64,000 nucleotides of DNA, from positions 4,561,676-4,625,675 of the forward strand of contig CM049311.1 of assembly GCA_026874595.1 (NCBI GenBank), given 5' to 3'. A model generated the notes under the pieces. It did no database searches, was not told the origin of the DNA, and was given only the letters and a program-made list of their open reading frames with translations. Position numbers and translations under genes: made by a program. The DNA comes from Sipunculus nudus. Its lineage: Eukaryota > Annelida > Sipuncula > Golfingiida > Sipunculidae. Shown piece by piece: positions 22,840 through 34,166 of this stretch (its first letter is position 1; each line of letters begins with the position of its first letter).

Positions 22840-23580
22840 CCTCTCATGCAAAATACTTATCTAGAGATACATTATCTGTGGTGTATAACACGATTATACA
22901 ACCTCATATATAGCCTATATGCTATAAGCGTATGGGGAATATACTAATAAAGCCGGGTAAGTGGAGGATACAAAACCGAGCACCCCGTACCCTACTTATG
23001 CATAAATTATTAAATCAAACAACGTATACTGGTTTGTGAGAATCATTGCCATTTGTTCAAAACTCTCATGCATGATTACTCAAAAAATCTGCAATGAATA
23101 ATTTAATTGACCCTCCGATGCCGAGAACTTAATATTATGGGTCCAGTTTTATCTGGCCAATTGTTATGAAATAGCTTGCAATATGACCTCAGATCAGTAA
23201 CATTTTTGGCCACCTTTAACCATAGCGCAAAATCCTTTTTTTTATTTAGTTTTAGCTTCATATTTTAGAGTATTTTAGCTTTTAACTTCAACTCCTTATA
23301 TGGTTTATAATAACCCCAAAAACACCATTTCCTTCATTCACACATGATAATATTCGTAGTGAATGATATGTTTTATGCTATAGTTTTATATCACAATATG
23401 CATGAAGCTATTACCTGTAACCCATTAACCGTCTGACAGATTTAATGTGTATACAAATATATGTATATAGTTATATGTATTTTAATTTGTTTTATATTTG
23501 TAATTTTCTCAGGGTCTGGTGGAAAAACAAAATAACTTCTGAAGAAATAACCCTGTATAAATGTATTGAAATAATAATAA
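22840..23580. other. Unannotated AT-rich DNA
   Basis: No gene or recognisable repeat. Short ORFs only. Confidence 0.5.
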
Positions 23581-23582
23581 AC

Positions 23583-24371
23583 AAGTGGCACATGGGTCAT
23601 GACGCTCAGCTGCCAAGCATGACCTGTGACATCATGGGCTAAGATTTACAACTATCAGTCAAATATTTGAAGAATCTAATTGCCAATTTTGTTGAAACTT
23701 ACTAAGATGACAGAAATATATATCATAACAGATGGAAGTATAGGTTGATAAGTTTGCCTTTAAATAACTCCACTTAAGAAGTAGGTGCTGTGAAGTTGAC
23801 CGTTGACCTCAAAACCAACAGGCATTTTCCCCTTTTGGCAGAGAAGCAATATGTCAATGCTAGAAGGTTTGAAATGATAAGTCTAGCTTGAAATGTGTCC
23901 ACAGCCTTTTTAAGGAAGTGGATCCTGTAACTTTGACCTTTGTCCTCGAAATCTATAGGATTCTTCTCCAACTTGGTAGGTTAACGATATGTGAAAGAAC
24001 AAAGTATCGGATGAAAAATTGGGCCTAAAATGCATCCACAAGCTTTTCAGAGGAGTTGTTCCTGTGACCTTTACCTTTGAACTCCAAATAATTATGGTTC
24101 TTCCTCTGTTCGTGAGCCATACGTGAAATATGGTTGTGGGATGAAAATTTTGGCTATAAGTATTAATTCTGGGGCTGCAAATACACCCCGTTACTCGGAG
24201 AATATAGGTCGCAGTGACATTTCAGGTTTGCAAGGACTGCAAAGGGATCATGATTCTAGCCCTTACGGTTACGATTTGTGCCCTGCTAATGGACGGCCCG
24301 TCGGACAGAAGGAAGGACGACGGGCAAGGACGAATCACTATAGCACAGCATGACTGAAAGTCAGCTGAGCT
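23583..24371. mobile_element. Short HINE-like element
   Basis: Left end 'aagtggcacatgggtcatgacgctcagctg' in part (23583-23612); right end stem-loop 24342-24371 (agcacagcatgact-gaa-agtcagctgagct) preceded by a CGGAC/GGACG tract. It contains about three AGGTCA-type units (reverse orientation; blocks near 23795, 23930 and 24065). It is about 790 bp, a third of the length of its relative at 26.0-28.8 kb, mainly by loss of core units. Confidence 0.65.
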
Positions 24372-24606
24372 TAAATAAATAAACCCCGTTCAGAAATTTA
24401 AAATTTAGGTTCAACTTTATCATAACAAGAATATACTGATATACAAGTGAACGAAGACGGTCAAACCTGTGCCCTTACTCTGTGGTTAAGAATGCTTTGA
24501 AGGAAAACATATATAGTGATTATAGTCGTGTCATCCTAACGCTTCACACGATTTTATTAAATTCAACATCTAACTTATTTCATATAAGCTGCTAACTAAC
24601 AAAAAC

Positions 24607-24758
24607 ATGAGTGGACCAACACCAATGAAAAGGAATTATCTCTCGACTGAGATAAAGTATTGGTGGCAAAAAGTTAAAATATTACAGATTTTGTCAGTCA
24701 AAATAAACCACTACCACGGAACTCTAGCAGAGGCTTTGAGCACCGTGAATGATGCTGA
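24607..24758 (+). other. Candidate orphan exon or chance ORF
   Basis: An ATG-started open stretch (MSGPTPMKRNYLSTEIKYWW) runs to 'gctgaag|gtatat' at about 24758, where a plausible splice donor occurs. Composition is less AT-biased than its surroundings. No family was recognised and no partner exon is seen nearby, so chance cannot be excluded. Confidence 0.2.
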
Positions 24759-24796
24759 AGGTATATTACTGGGCTGTAACGTTCTTTTGTTCAAAA

Positions 24797-25035
24797 TATG
24801 AAACATATCTCGATATTTTGCTCAAGTTACGATACACATCTAGACACCTTACTCATGATACAATAGATATCTCTATATTTTGCACACAAGACAATACATA
24901 TTTCGATTATCTGCTCACGATATGATTCATATCTCGATACTTTGCTGTTGATTCAATATGTATCTAGATAATTTGCTTGCAAACCCATACATATCTCGAT
25001 ACTTTGCTTACAATACGATATGTACTTTGATACAA
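24797..25035. repeat. ~31-bp minisatellite
   Basis: About seven diverged copies of 'atacatatctcgatactttgct' plus a variable spacer (for example near 24801, 24862, 24893, 24925, 24957, 24985 and 25018). AT-rich, with the TATCGA-like core most conserved. Confidence 0.65.
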
Positions 25036-25269
25036 TACTATATGATACATTAGAATTTCCCCTGTATATCTAGCTCACTCTCATGAGGTGTTTTTCAAAA
25101 CCATAATTAATATCGATTTACAAATGACCAGGCATTAGGGTGCCGTTAAACTCTTTACTTGCCAGTGAATTTTCACCTTTGATGTTTTACATGGTGCTGA
25201 GAGGCATTATAAATGTCAGACGTTATTTCTCGTCAGATGATCAGATATGATCAACATCGATACAAGGAC

Positions 25270-25495
25270 ACCCAGAAGAGGATCCCGGGGGGGGGGGGGG
25301 GGGGTTCCAGACCCCCTCCCCCCTTTTTTAGCCTCCGCAAGCTTTTTTAAGGATTTCGGACCAAGTTTTGCGGCCTGGACCCGCCTTCCTGTTCTCAGAA
25401 CAAGGCACCTTTTTTGGGGCTTAGTCATGTCCTCCTGGGATGAACCCCCCCCCCCCCCGCCCCTATTCCAAAATGCTGGATCCACCCGTGAAGAT
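25270..25495. repeat. Short MITE-like element with GGATCC ends and G/C runs
   Basis: Bounded by 'gaggatcccggggg' (about 25275) and 'atgctggatccaccc' (about 25475-25490), with long G and C homopolymers just inside each end, so the ends are inverted. A related sequence lies at 48905-49100. The proline/glycine-rich ORFs here come from the homopolymers. Confidence 0.5.
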
Positions 25496-25988
25496 ACTGC
25501 TACAATATTTTACTGTGTATCGCGATGTCTCGTTAAAGCCCTATATATTTCTATTACTCATATCAGATATAACTGAATATCATTTTTCTGGTTGATATAA
25601 GGGGGCCAAAAAGTCAGTGTCGGTCGTTGCAAACATGGGGCGGTAAATAAATTAGGAAAGGTCGAGTATCTAAGACGCAAGACCGGCTGACCCGATAACA
25701 GACGGAAGAAAAATGAGCATTTATGTCACACAATAGGCATCTAAGCCCCAACAGAGACACGTTCAGGATTTTGATAACAAACTGGACTTGATTAAATGAT
25801 AGTGTTACAATTTTAACCTAGTTAAAGCTTGAAAGCACACGGGCAGGAGGAGGGGGTTGGGCGAGTACGGGAGAGGTATGACATCGGTCGAATAGAGCGA
25901 AAGAAATATCCGTTTGAGGTCTAGTGATAATTTTATGGTGTAAAACACACCCATAGTTTTAAGTGATACAGCCCCCTCCTATAAAAAC

Positions 25989-28849
25989 AAGTGACCCATG
26001 GGTCATGACGCTCAGCTGCCAAGCATGACCTGCGCCATCATGGGCTGCGATTCACAACTAGTAAAATTGTTGCAGAACCTATATGCCAATTTTGTTTAAA
26101 CTTTCTACATTGCCATAAATTCTTATCATATATGTCAGGTTAAAACATAGTGAACTAGATATTTCTTGGCACCGCAGGTGCCAGAGTATCCCCAGACATA
26201 GTAGGGCCCCCCCCCCCTCTTTAAGAATAGGCCCCCATTTTTAGCAGCATATACTGACACTTGGCAAGCAATTATTGTTTCTTCCATCTATCAATCCACA
26301 ATCTTTTTTAAGATGTTGGTCCTGTGACCTTGACCTTTGACCTCATGACCAAAAAATCAATTTGGGTCTTGCTTTTTCAATGGGACATATCCATACATCA
26401 ATAAAAGCAGGCATTATCATCCAGAAACTAATTTTTGGAAAGATGGCTCCTGTGACCTTCACCTTTGACCTCAAAACTGATAGGGGTCTTCCACTCTTGG
26501 CAGGTGATCTATATGTGCAAGATGAAAGATCTGAGATGAATTGTTTGGCTGAAAATGCATCCACAATCTTTTTAAAGATGTGTCCTGTGACCCTGACCTT
26601 TGACCTCATGACCCCAAAATCTATTCAGGTCTTGCTTTTCAAATGGGTCATGTACAAGTCAAGTTTGAAATCCATACATAAATAAAAGCAGTAATTATCG
26701 TCCAGACAATAAGATTTGGACAGATGGCTCCTGTGACCTTCACCTTTGACCTTGTGACCTCAAAATTGAAAGGGGTCTTCCTCTATTGGCAGATGAACTA
26801 TTTGTGCAAGATGAAAGGTCTGATATGAAATGTTTGGCTGAAAATGCATCCACAATCTTTTTAAAGATGTGTCCTGTGACCTTGACCTTTGACCTCATGA
26901 CCCCAAAATCAATTGGAGTCTTGCTTTTTCAATGGGACATATATAAGTCAAGTTTGAAATCAATACATCAATAAAAGCAGGAATTATCATCCAGAAACTA
27001 ATTTTTTGACATATAGCTCCTGTGGCCTTGACCTTTGTTCTTGTGACCTCAAAATTGATATGGATCATCCACTATTAGCAAGTGAGCTATAATTCAAGAT
27101 GGAAGACCTTGAAAGTTTGGCTTAAAATGCATCCAGAGTATCTTGTAAGATGCAAGTCCAGTGACCTTAACCTTAGACCTTATGACCCTAGAACCTATAG
27201 GGTAGTAGTGGGCCATACGTAAGTCACGTTTGAAATCCATATGGCTATCAACACTGGAGATATCATAAGAGGTGTGTGATTTTCACCAAATATGGACACA
27301 TTAAAGGTCAAGGCCACTCTCATGGTAAAGGTCATGACCCAAATGTAAACAGACCTCATCCCATAGCCCATCTCTCTACATGTGTATAATATGAAAGAAA
27401 TCTGTCCATTAGTTTTTTACTTATAATGCCTACAGTACTGTCAAGTGGCAATTATGGGGGTATTTAAAGGCATAAAAAAAGAAAAGGATAATAGGTGGCA
27501 CCACCAGTTTCCGGTATATCACAAGGCTATCCAAGATCTTCGGTCACCTTAATTTTTAGACCAGTCCATGCAAGCTTACTTGAGATATTTAAGAATTTGT
27601 GTTATTTTCAGCAATAATGGACCTATTCAAGGTCAAGGTCATTGGAGAGCTCTCATATCAGATTTATGAACATGCAAATGTAAAAAGTGCAAGTCCAATT
27701 TGTTTTAATTATCAGCTTGCTATTCAATGGGGTCAGCAGGGTAGGTAAACTGCAAAACCTAAAAGAAAAGAAATGCAGAAAGCATCACTCAGAGTCCCAC
27801 ATATCAACTGGATTCTTTCTAAATGATGGGTAACTATCTACCACTTACATCTGGCCAGGTGTAATTACTTGGCAACCAATGAATGAATAACTTAGACCTG
27901 CAACCTTTAACCTCCTGACCAGCTGACCTCAAAATCAATTAGTTATTTCTTCATGCAAAAAGACCCATAAATATGAAGTTTGAATCAAATTCAGTGATGC
28001 ATAGATGTGGCATATGTGAAAGACTGAAGGTTTGGGTTGAACAGTTTCACTTGAAATATGTTCACAAGCATTTAGAACAATATTGTGACCTTGACCTTTG
28101 ACCTTTTGAACTCAACATCAATAGGCTTCTTCTCCTATTGGTAGGCAAGCCATATATGACAGATGGAAAGTATAGATTGAAAAGTTTGCCTTTAAATGAC
28201 TCCACGCAAGAAGAGGGTGCTGTGAACTTGACCATTGACCTCAAAATCAACAGGTCTTTTCCCCTGTTGGCAGAGAAGCGATATCAGTGCTGAAAGGTTT
28301 GGAATGAAAGGTCTAGCTTGAAATGTGTCCACAACCTTTTCAAAGAAGTGGATCCTGTGACCCTGACCTTTGACCTTGTGACCTCAACATCTATAGGATT
28401 CTTCTCCCACTTAGTAGGCGAGCTATATGTGAAAGATCAAAGAATTGGGATGAAAGGTTTGGCTTAAAATGCATCCCGAGGCTTTTCAAAGAATTTTTTT
28501 CTGTGACCTTGACCTTTGACCTTGTGACCTCAAAATAATTATGGTTCTTCCCCTGTTGGTAGGTGAGCTGTATGTGAAAGATGGAAGGTTTGGGATGAAA
28601 ATTTTGGCTAAAAGAATTATTTCTGGGGGGTGCAAACACCCATAACTTCGAGAATATAGGTCGCAGTGACCTAATTTCAGGTTTGCAAGATCTTTTTAGA
28701 ACCTCTAAGACTGCATAGGGTTCATGGCCCTAGCCCCTACAGTTACGATTTGTGCCCTGCTAACGGACGGACGGCCGGCCGGACAGAAGGAAGGACGCCG
28801 GACAAAGACCCATCGCTATAGCCCAGCATGACTGAAAGTCAGCCGAGCT
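25989..28849. mobile_element. HINE/pearl-like composite element, full-length reverse copy
   Basis: Left end is the palindrome-bearing AAGTGACCCATGGGTCAT then GACGCTCAGCTGCC (25989 on). Right end is stem-loop 28820-28849 (agcccagcatgact-gaa-agtcagccgagct), preceded by a CGGACGGACGGCC tract (28764-28800) and 'ggttacgatttgtgccctgctaac' type sequence. The core has two tandem blocks: 26320-27190 (about seven units; 'ccttgacctttgacctcatgacc' near 26331, 26591 and 26881) and 27900-28560 (about five units). A non-tandem middle at 27200-27890 matches 5.1-5.9 kb in reverse. A 'ggtggcaccaccagt' segment at 27494-27508 is the anchor of the 340-bp satellite, linking the two families. Confidence 0.7.
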
Positions 28850-28854
28850 AAAAA

Positions 28855-29555
28855 TTCTGTTGCACACACGAATGCCAAATCTTGCTACAATAGAAGTGAT
28901 ACACGATTTTGTAATGTTCATACTTTATTTTAGAAAATTATTATATGAAAAATTAATGGTGGACATTGCATCCTGAATTCCATGACTGCCATTTAAACAA
29001 ATGATACTGATTACTTTGCATTTATACATTCAAAAAGAGTAATCCTCAGGTAAGCTCTTGAAGATTAAATGAAATAACAAATAAAACAGTAGCAGATGAC
29101 CTTATTAAAACCACCATGTCACAAGTTAACACATACGGGCAACGTGACAAACGTCCTGCATTTATCTAAACAACATACCGCTAAAAATGGTGTTCATGTG
29201 CTTGCAGGCCTAAGCTTCAACATTTTTAATGTGTTCCTCAATGTTTTAAGTATTCTAAGCGGCATCCAAAGTTTAACACATGTTTGCTCTCAATCTCATA
29301 TTCTGTGATTTTTAAATTGTTCACATGACAGCTTCAACAAGACAGCAGTCCCATGGTCCTGAAGGTAGAAAGCTATGAAAGCCATGTCATCTTAGTATGT
29401 ACTTGTACACATTTGCATGGTCACTTAGTTTTTTTTTTCTCACTGAACACAACACATCCTATCAGAGTATGACATTTCCACAACAGTTTGATCAATATTA
29501 TACATGTATCATTTATTACATGTATATACATGAACCTATCCTGCTGCACAAATGT
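28855..29555. other. AT-rich DNA downstream of SF3B5
   Basis: Contains the likely 3'UTR of the minus-strand gene. AATAAA on the minus strand lies at 29512-29517, 44 bases beyond the stop, and again near 28923. Otherwise nothing was recognised. Confidence 0.45.
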
Positions 29556-29560
29556 CAGTT

Positions 29561-29818
29561 TTAATCTTCAGGCCTCTCTGGGGGTGGTCCACAAGGCTGC
29601 AACATCCTTTCCATCAAGTTAAACTTAACGCGTGCCCTTGCTTCATTCTCAACCACAGAGAAATAGTTCAACATATCAAAATGTCCGAGATAAGACGCGT
29701 AGCTGTCCCTGTGTTGGTTCGTCAACCACTCCCACTTGTTGGTGTCTGCGTGGCCGGTACCGATGTACTTGGACTGTAGATGCTCCAGCTGACTGTGAAT
29801 GTTGTAACGGTCTCCCAT
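29561..29818 (-). CDS. SF3B5: Splicing factor 3B subunit 5 (SF3b10)
   Basis: A complete 85-residue protein in one exon, from ATG 29816-29818 to TAA 29561-29563. It is unmistakable: it contains YNIHSQLEHLQSKYIGTGHA, then TNKWEWLTNQHRDSYASY, GHFDMLNYF, FNLMERMLQPCGPPPERPED. Human SF3B5 is 86 residues and near-identical over these stretches, from memory. SF3B5 is a small helical subunit of the SF3b complex in U2 snRNP and helps hold SF3B1/SF3B3 during branch-point recognition in the nucleus. The ATG context (aaagATGG) is favourable. A pyrimidine-rich acceptor ends at 29842 on the minus strand (ttcttctgcag), so a 5'UTR intron is likely. It is the only clearly intact gene in the window and lies between repeat arrays. 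Confidence 0.96.
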   Translation of the reverse strand: MGDRYNIHSQLEHLQSKYIGTGHADTNKWEWLTNQHRDSYASYLGHFDMLNYFSVVENEARARVKFNLMERMLQPCGPPPERPED

Positions 29819-29840
29819 CTTTACAATCTACCAAGTCTGA

Positions 29841-29866
29841 CCTGCAGAAGAAAAAGAACTAAATTT
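29841..29866 (-). other. Probable 5'UTR intron acceptor of SF3B5
   Basis: On the minus strand 'ttctttttcttctgcag|g' ends 23 bases before the ATG. A non-coding first exon would lie further right, in or beyond the palindrome cluster at 29.9 kb. Confidence 0.45.
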
Positions 29867-29894
29867 ATATATGTCACAGTGTAGAGTTTGGAAC

Positions 29895-30045
29895 TCAACC
29901 AGTTGAGATGGGAATTCCCATCTGAACTAGTTGAGATTGGAATTCCCATCTCAACTGGATAACTCTCAGATGAGACGGGGATTCCCATCTCCACGGTTGA
30001 GATACTGATAGTCACTGTTATTCCAATGTATATTCCCATCTTCAC
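29895..30045. repeat. Palindromic TTCCCATCT repeats upstream of SF3B5
   Basis: Contains a perfect 18-bp palindrome AGATGGGAATTCCCATCT (29906-29923), nested in a larger imperfect palindrome 29899-29960 (ccagttgagat...atctcaactgg). Further 'ttcccatct' copies occur at 29942, 29982 and 30033. Two decamers fit the kappa-B consensus GGGRNNYYCC: GGGAATTCCC (29910-29919) and GGGGATTCCC (29977-29986). Confidence 0.7.
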
Positions 30046-30189
30046 GGTAACATATAATTCATACATAAACTGATACTTGACAAGGCCACCTTGAATTACT
30101 CTACACTTGTGACAGCAGGGGCACTCTACCAGTGTTACATTACTAACAAGGGCACCGCAAAGTGGAGCATCCCTCGCATGGGAGCATAA

Positions 30190-30460
30190 TGACATGGGGT
30201 GTATTGAGCAAGTGTTTAAATGAGAAGGGGAGGTGTGTGAGCTTGAGCTTTGATGTCAAACTCAATAAGTTGTATGTGTATGGGTGGGTGAGGCATATGT
30301 GAAGGAGAAAGCTTAAGATAAAATGATTTGGCTTAAAATTGATCAATAAGGTATATTGAGACGGATGGGAAGACAGACAGGAAGACGGATGTACAAACAT
30401 AGGAGTGAGTATATCAGCTGTTGCAAATTTCTTATGAGGGGATAATAACATATTGAGCTA
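30190..30460. repeat. End fragment of the CCCCTCGCA-type HINE-like family
   Basis: Part of one array unit (30200-30355), then a GACGGA/GACAGA simple tract (30360-30392) and the terminal segment 'tgcaaatttcttatgaggggataataaca' in part (30422-30450), the reverse complement of the head at 8883-8910. Confidence 0.55.
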
Positions 30461-30479
30461 GGAACTCAATTAACGTAAG

Positions 30480-31745
30480 AAGGATTGGGTCTAGTTGAAA
30501 AAAGCATATGGCACAAAGGCACTGCAAGGTGGAGCATGACGTAGCAGTTGGGGTATAATGTGAATTATTTGAAAAATGGCTTGGTAGAGTGGAATTTTGA
30601 TGTCTGGCATCACTGTGAGTAGTTTTTGGTCAAGAAGAGGGTGCTGTGGCCATGACCTTTGACCCTGTGACCTCAAAATCAATAGGTTTCTTCATCCGTG
30701 GGTGGGTAAGCCATATGTGCGAGATGAGAGGTTTAGGTCAAACGTTTTTGCTTAAAATGGGTCTGCAAGCTTTTTTAAGATGTGGGTGCTGTGCCTGTGA
30801 CCTTTGACCCCGTGAACTCAAAATCGACAGATTTCTTTATCCATGGGTGGGTAAGCCACATGTGCAAGTTGAAAGGTTTAGGTCGAACGGTTTTGCTTTA
30901 AATGGGGCCACAAGCTTTTTCAAGGAATGGGTGCTTTGGCCGTGCCTTTTGACTCCTTGACCTAACAATCAAAAGGGTTCTTCATCTATGGGTGATCGAG
31001 CCATATGTGAGAGATGAAAGATTTAGGTCAAATGGTTTTGCTTAAAATCGATACCAAAGCCTTTTCAAGTAGTGGGTGCTGTGGCTGTGACCTTTGACCT
31101 CGTGACCTCAAAATCAACAGGTTTCTTCATCCATGGATGGGTAAGCCATATGTGCAAGATGAAGGGTTTAGGTCAAATGGTTTGGCTTGAAATGGATCCA
31201 CAAGCTTTTTCAAGAAGTGGGTGCTGTGGCTGTGACCTTTGACTCCGTGACCTGAAAATCGATAGGTTTCTTAATCTATGGGTTGGTAAGACATATGTGT
31301 GAGATGAAGGGTGAAAGTCAAATGGTTTGGCTTGAAATTGATCCACAAGCTTTTTCAAGAAGTTGGTGCTGTGGCTGTGACCTTTGATCCCGTGAACTCA
31401 AATTGATAGGTTTCTTCATCCATGGGTGGGCAAGACATGTGAGATGAAGGGTTTAGGTCAAACGGTTTGGCTTGAAATTGATCCACAAGCTTTTTCAACA
31501 AATGGGTGCTGTGGCTGTGACCTTTGACCTGGTGACCTCAAAAGTGATAGGTTTCTTCATCCGTGGGTGGGTAAGCAATATGTGAGAGATGAAAGGTTTA
31601 GGTCAAATGGTTTGGCTGGAAATTGATCGACAAGCTTTTTCAAGAAGTGGGTGCTGTGGCTGTGACCTTTGACCAGTGACCTCAAAATCGATAGGTTTCT
31701 TCATCTATGGGTTGGTTAGTCATATGTGTGAGATGAAGGGTAAAG
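30480..31745. repeat. ~145-bp AGGTCA-type tandem array, reverse orientation
   Basis: About eight units containing 'gtgctgtggctgtgacctttgacc', 'gtgacctcaaaatcgataggtttcttcatcc' and 'atgtgagagatgaaaggtttaggtcaaatggttt' in part, with the TGACCTTTGACC block near 30653, 30796, 31088, 31234, 31377, 31518 and 31665. It is the reverse complement of the 8.9-10.4 kb array family. Confidence 0.75.
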
Positions 31746-31754
31746 CCCAAATGG

Positions 31755-32250
31755 TCTGTAATTCAATAGGTCTCGAACCCTTATAGGCACCAATGATCCC
31801 TAAGAAATCTGGAAAGCTGAAGTAGGTTGTTGTTGAGTTATCACATGTGAAAGAAAATAAGCAATAGGGCTGTGGATGCCATATTGGAATTCAGACAGGT
31901 CTGTTTTTCAATAGGTCTGGAGCCTTCATAGTCACCAATGATCCCTGTGAATTTGGGAAAGCTGCAGAAGGTTGTTGTTGAGTTATCACGCGCAAAAGAA
32001 AATCAGCAATCGACTGTGGTGGCCATATTGGAATTCAGGTCTGTTATTCAATAGGTCAGGAGCCCTCATAGGTACCAATCATCCCTGTGAATTTGGGAAA
32101 GCTGCAAAAGGTTGTTGTTGAGTTATTGCGTGTGAAAAAATATCAGCCATCATGCTGTGGCTGCCATATTGGAATTCCAACATGTCTGTAATTCAATAGG
32201 TCTGGATCAATCAAAGGTTCCAAACTTCCCTGTGAAATGATCGTCAATTA
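31755..32250. repeat. ~143-bp tandem repeat (CAATAGGTCTGGAGCC type)
   Basis: Four starts of 'ctgtaattcaataggtctgg' variants at about 31757, 31902, 32041 and 32185. Units continue 'ggcaccaatgatccctgtgaatttgggaaagctgc', 'aggttgttgttgagttatc' and 'gccatattggaattc'. It is distinct from the AGGTCA family but directly adjoins it. Confidence 0.7.
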
Positions 32251-32504
32251 CCGGGGTGGTTAGCTGTCAATCAAAACATATCTAACAACAATGGCTCTGG
32301 ACACTCCTTGCCATCCATTTTTCTGGCAGGGGATACATGGCTATGATAAAATAGTCTTACTGTCATAGGAGGTAGATGAAGTGGGAAGTGGGAACAAAGT
32401 GACAAGAATGACCTATTAAATTTATTAAGAGTAATTTAACAGAAGGTAATTTATAAATCTATGGAAAATATAGATTTAAATGTTTCATGGTATTTCACCA
32501 CAGG

Positions 32505-32695
32505 TTCCAAAAACTGGTGTTTCAGGTGACCCCACGACAGTGAGGAGAGAATCACAGTTGTGGATTCAGCAACATCAGTTATTTGAACAAAATCTATCAA
32601 CTTATCAAATATATAGGCCAATCCACAGGGGGGTATGTGCCCCCCCCCCCCCCCCCTTAAGCTTTCCTGATTTTTGTTTTCTCTGCATTGTTTAA
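32505..32695 (+). other. Candidate exon-like stretch next to a C-run
   Basis: After an acceptor-like 'tttcaccacag' (to about 32504) there is an open stretch with KTGVSGDPTTVRRESQLW and QQHQLFEQNL, whose composition looks protein-like until the C homopolymer at 32640-32656. No family was recognised, and it may be chance or an unrecognised repeat-derived ORF. Confidence 0.2.
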
Positions 32696-32733
32696 AACTC
32701 ATTCGACCCTTTAAATAGTATAACACAAAACTA

Positions 32734-34015
32734 GGGACCCAGGGGTCTCGACGCTCAGCTTTATTTGTCTATAAGGATATTTTGGAGAATTTTTTCAGAA
32801 CGACGATCCTGTGACCTTCACCTTTGACCTCTGGACCCTGAAAATCAAAATGTTTCTTACTTAAGTTATGGGTCATGAATAGTTCAGGTTTGAAGCAAAT
32901 CTGTCTAGCCAAAGCAGAATTATCATCCATACACTCATTTGTGAATGAATGGGTCCTGTGACCTTGACCTTTGACCCTATGACCTTGACTTTTGACTTTG
33001 TGACTCTCAATTCAATTATGCTCTCCCCATACTGGCAAGTCAGCTAAATGTGTAAGATGGAAAGTTTGGGATGAAAAGTTTGGCTAAGTATGCAGCCTTA
33101 TTCTTTTTAAATAAGTGTCTTGTGACCTTGACCTTTGACCTCATGGCCCAAAAATCATACAAGTGAACTATATGTGCAAGATAAAAGGTCTGAGATGGAA
33201 AGTTTAGCAGAATGCATCAACAATCTTTTCAAAGATGATTGTCCTGTGACCTTGACCTTAAAACCAACAGGAATCTTGTTTTATTGATGGGCCACATATA
33301 AGACCTTTTGATACCCATATATCATTCCAAGCTGGAGAAATCATCAGGAAATGAATTTTTGGACAGATGGCTCCTGTGACCTTAACCTTTATATGTTCAA
33401 GATAAAAGGTCTGAAATGAAAAAGTCTGGCTGAAAATGCATCCACAATCATTTCAAAGGGGTGTCCTGTGACATTGACCTCAAAATCAATAGAAGTCTTG
33501 CTTTATTGATGGGCCATATATAAGTCTAGTTTGAAATCCATATATCAATCCAAGCAGTAATTATCATCCCGGTACCTAATTTTTTTACAGAGAGCTCCTG
33601 TAACCTTCAACTTTGACTTTGTGCCCTCAAAATTGATAAGGGTCTACCTCTATTGGCTCTTGATCTGTATGTGCAAGATAAAAGGTCTGAGATGGAAAGT
33701 TTAGCAGAATGCATCAACAATCTTTTTAAAGATGTGTCCTGTGACCTTGACCTTGTGACCCCAAAATCTATTGGGATCTTGCTTTTTTAATGGGACATAT
33801 ATCAGTCAAGTTTGAAATCCATACATGAAAAATAGCGGGAATTATCTCCTAGAAACTAATTTTTTGACAGATAGCTCCTGTGGATGTGACCTTTGACCTT
33901 GTGACCCAAAAATTGATATGGATCATCACCTATTTGCAAGTGAGCTATATGATCAAGATGGAAGACCTGGGACGAAAGTTTGGCTTAAAATGCATCCACA
34001 ATATCTTTAAAGATG
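32734..34015. repeat. HINE-like element, one end only, with AGGTCA-type array
   Basis: Left end GGGACCCAGGGGTCTCG then ACGCTCAGC (32734-32758), a diverged copy of the end at 25989. The core has about eight or nine units with 'gtgaccttgacctttgacc' (32818, 32956, 33121, 33244, 33377, 33468, 33741 and 33889). No stem-loop end is present; the array runs into a trinucleotide microsatellite. Confidence 0.65.
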
Positions 34016-34029
34016 TGAGCAGACATGGG

Positions 34030-34166
34030 GTCTATAACAGGTGTTCTATTACTATTAGTATTACTTTCAATTTCTGATATTACTATTACTATTACCACAT
34101 TTTATCTTCTATTACTATTACTATTACTGGGGTATCTATTACTATTAATATTACTATTACATAAAC
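34030..34166. repeat. (ATTACT/ATT)n microsatellite
   Basis: Interrupted TATTACTATTAC-type repeat following the truncated array. Confidence 0.8.

Noticed and set aside
25216-25576. Pro/Gly-rich ORFs on both strands
   Set aside because: They arise from G and C homopolymers in a MITE-like element.
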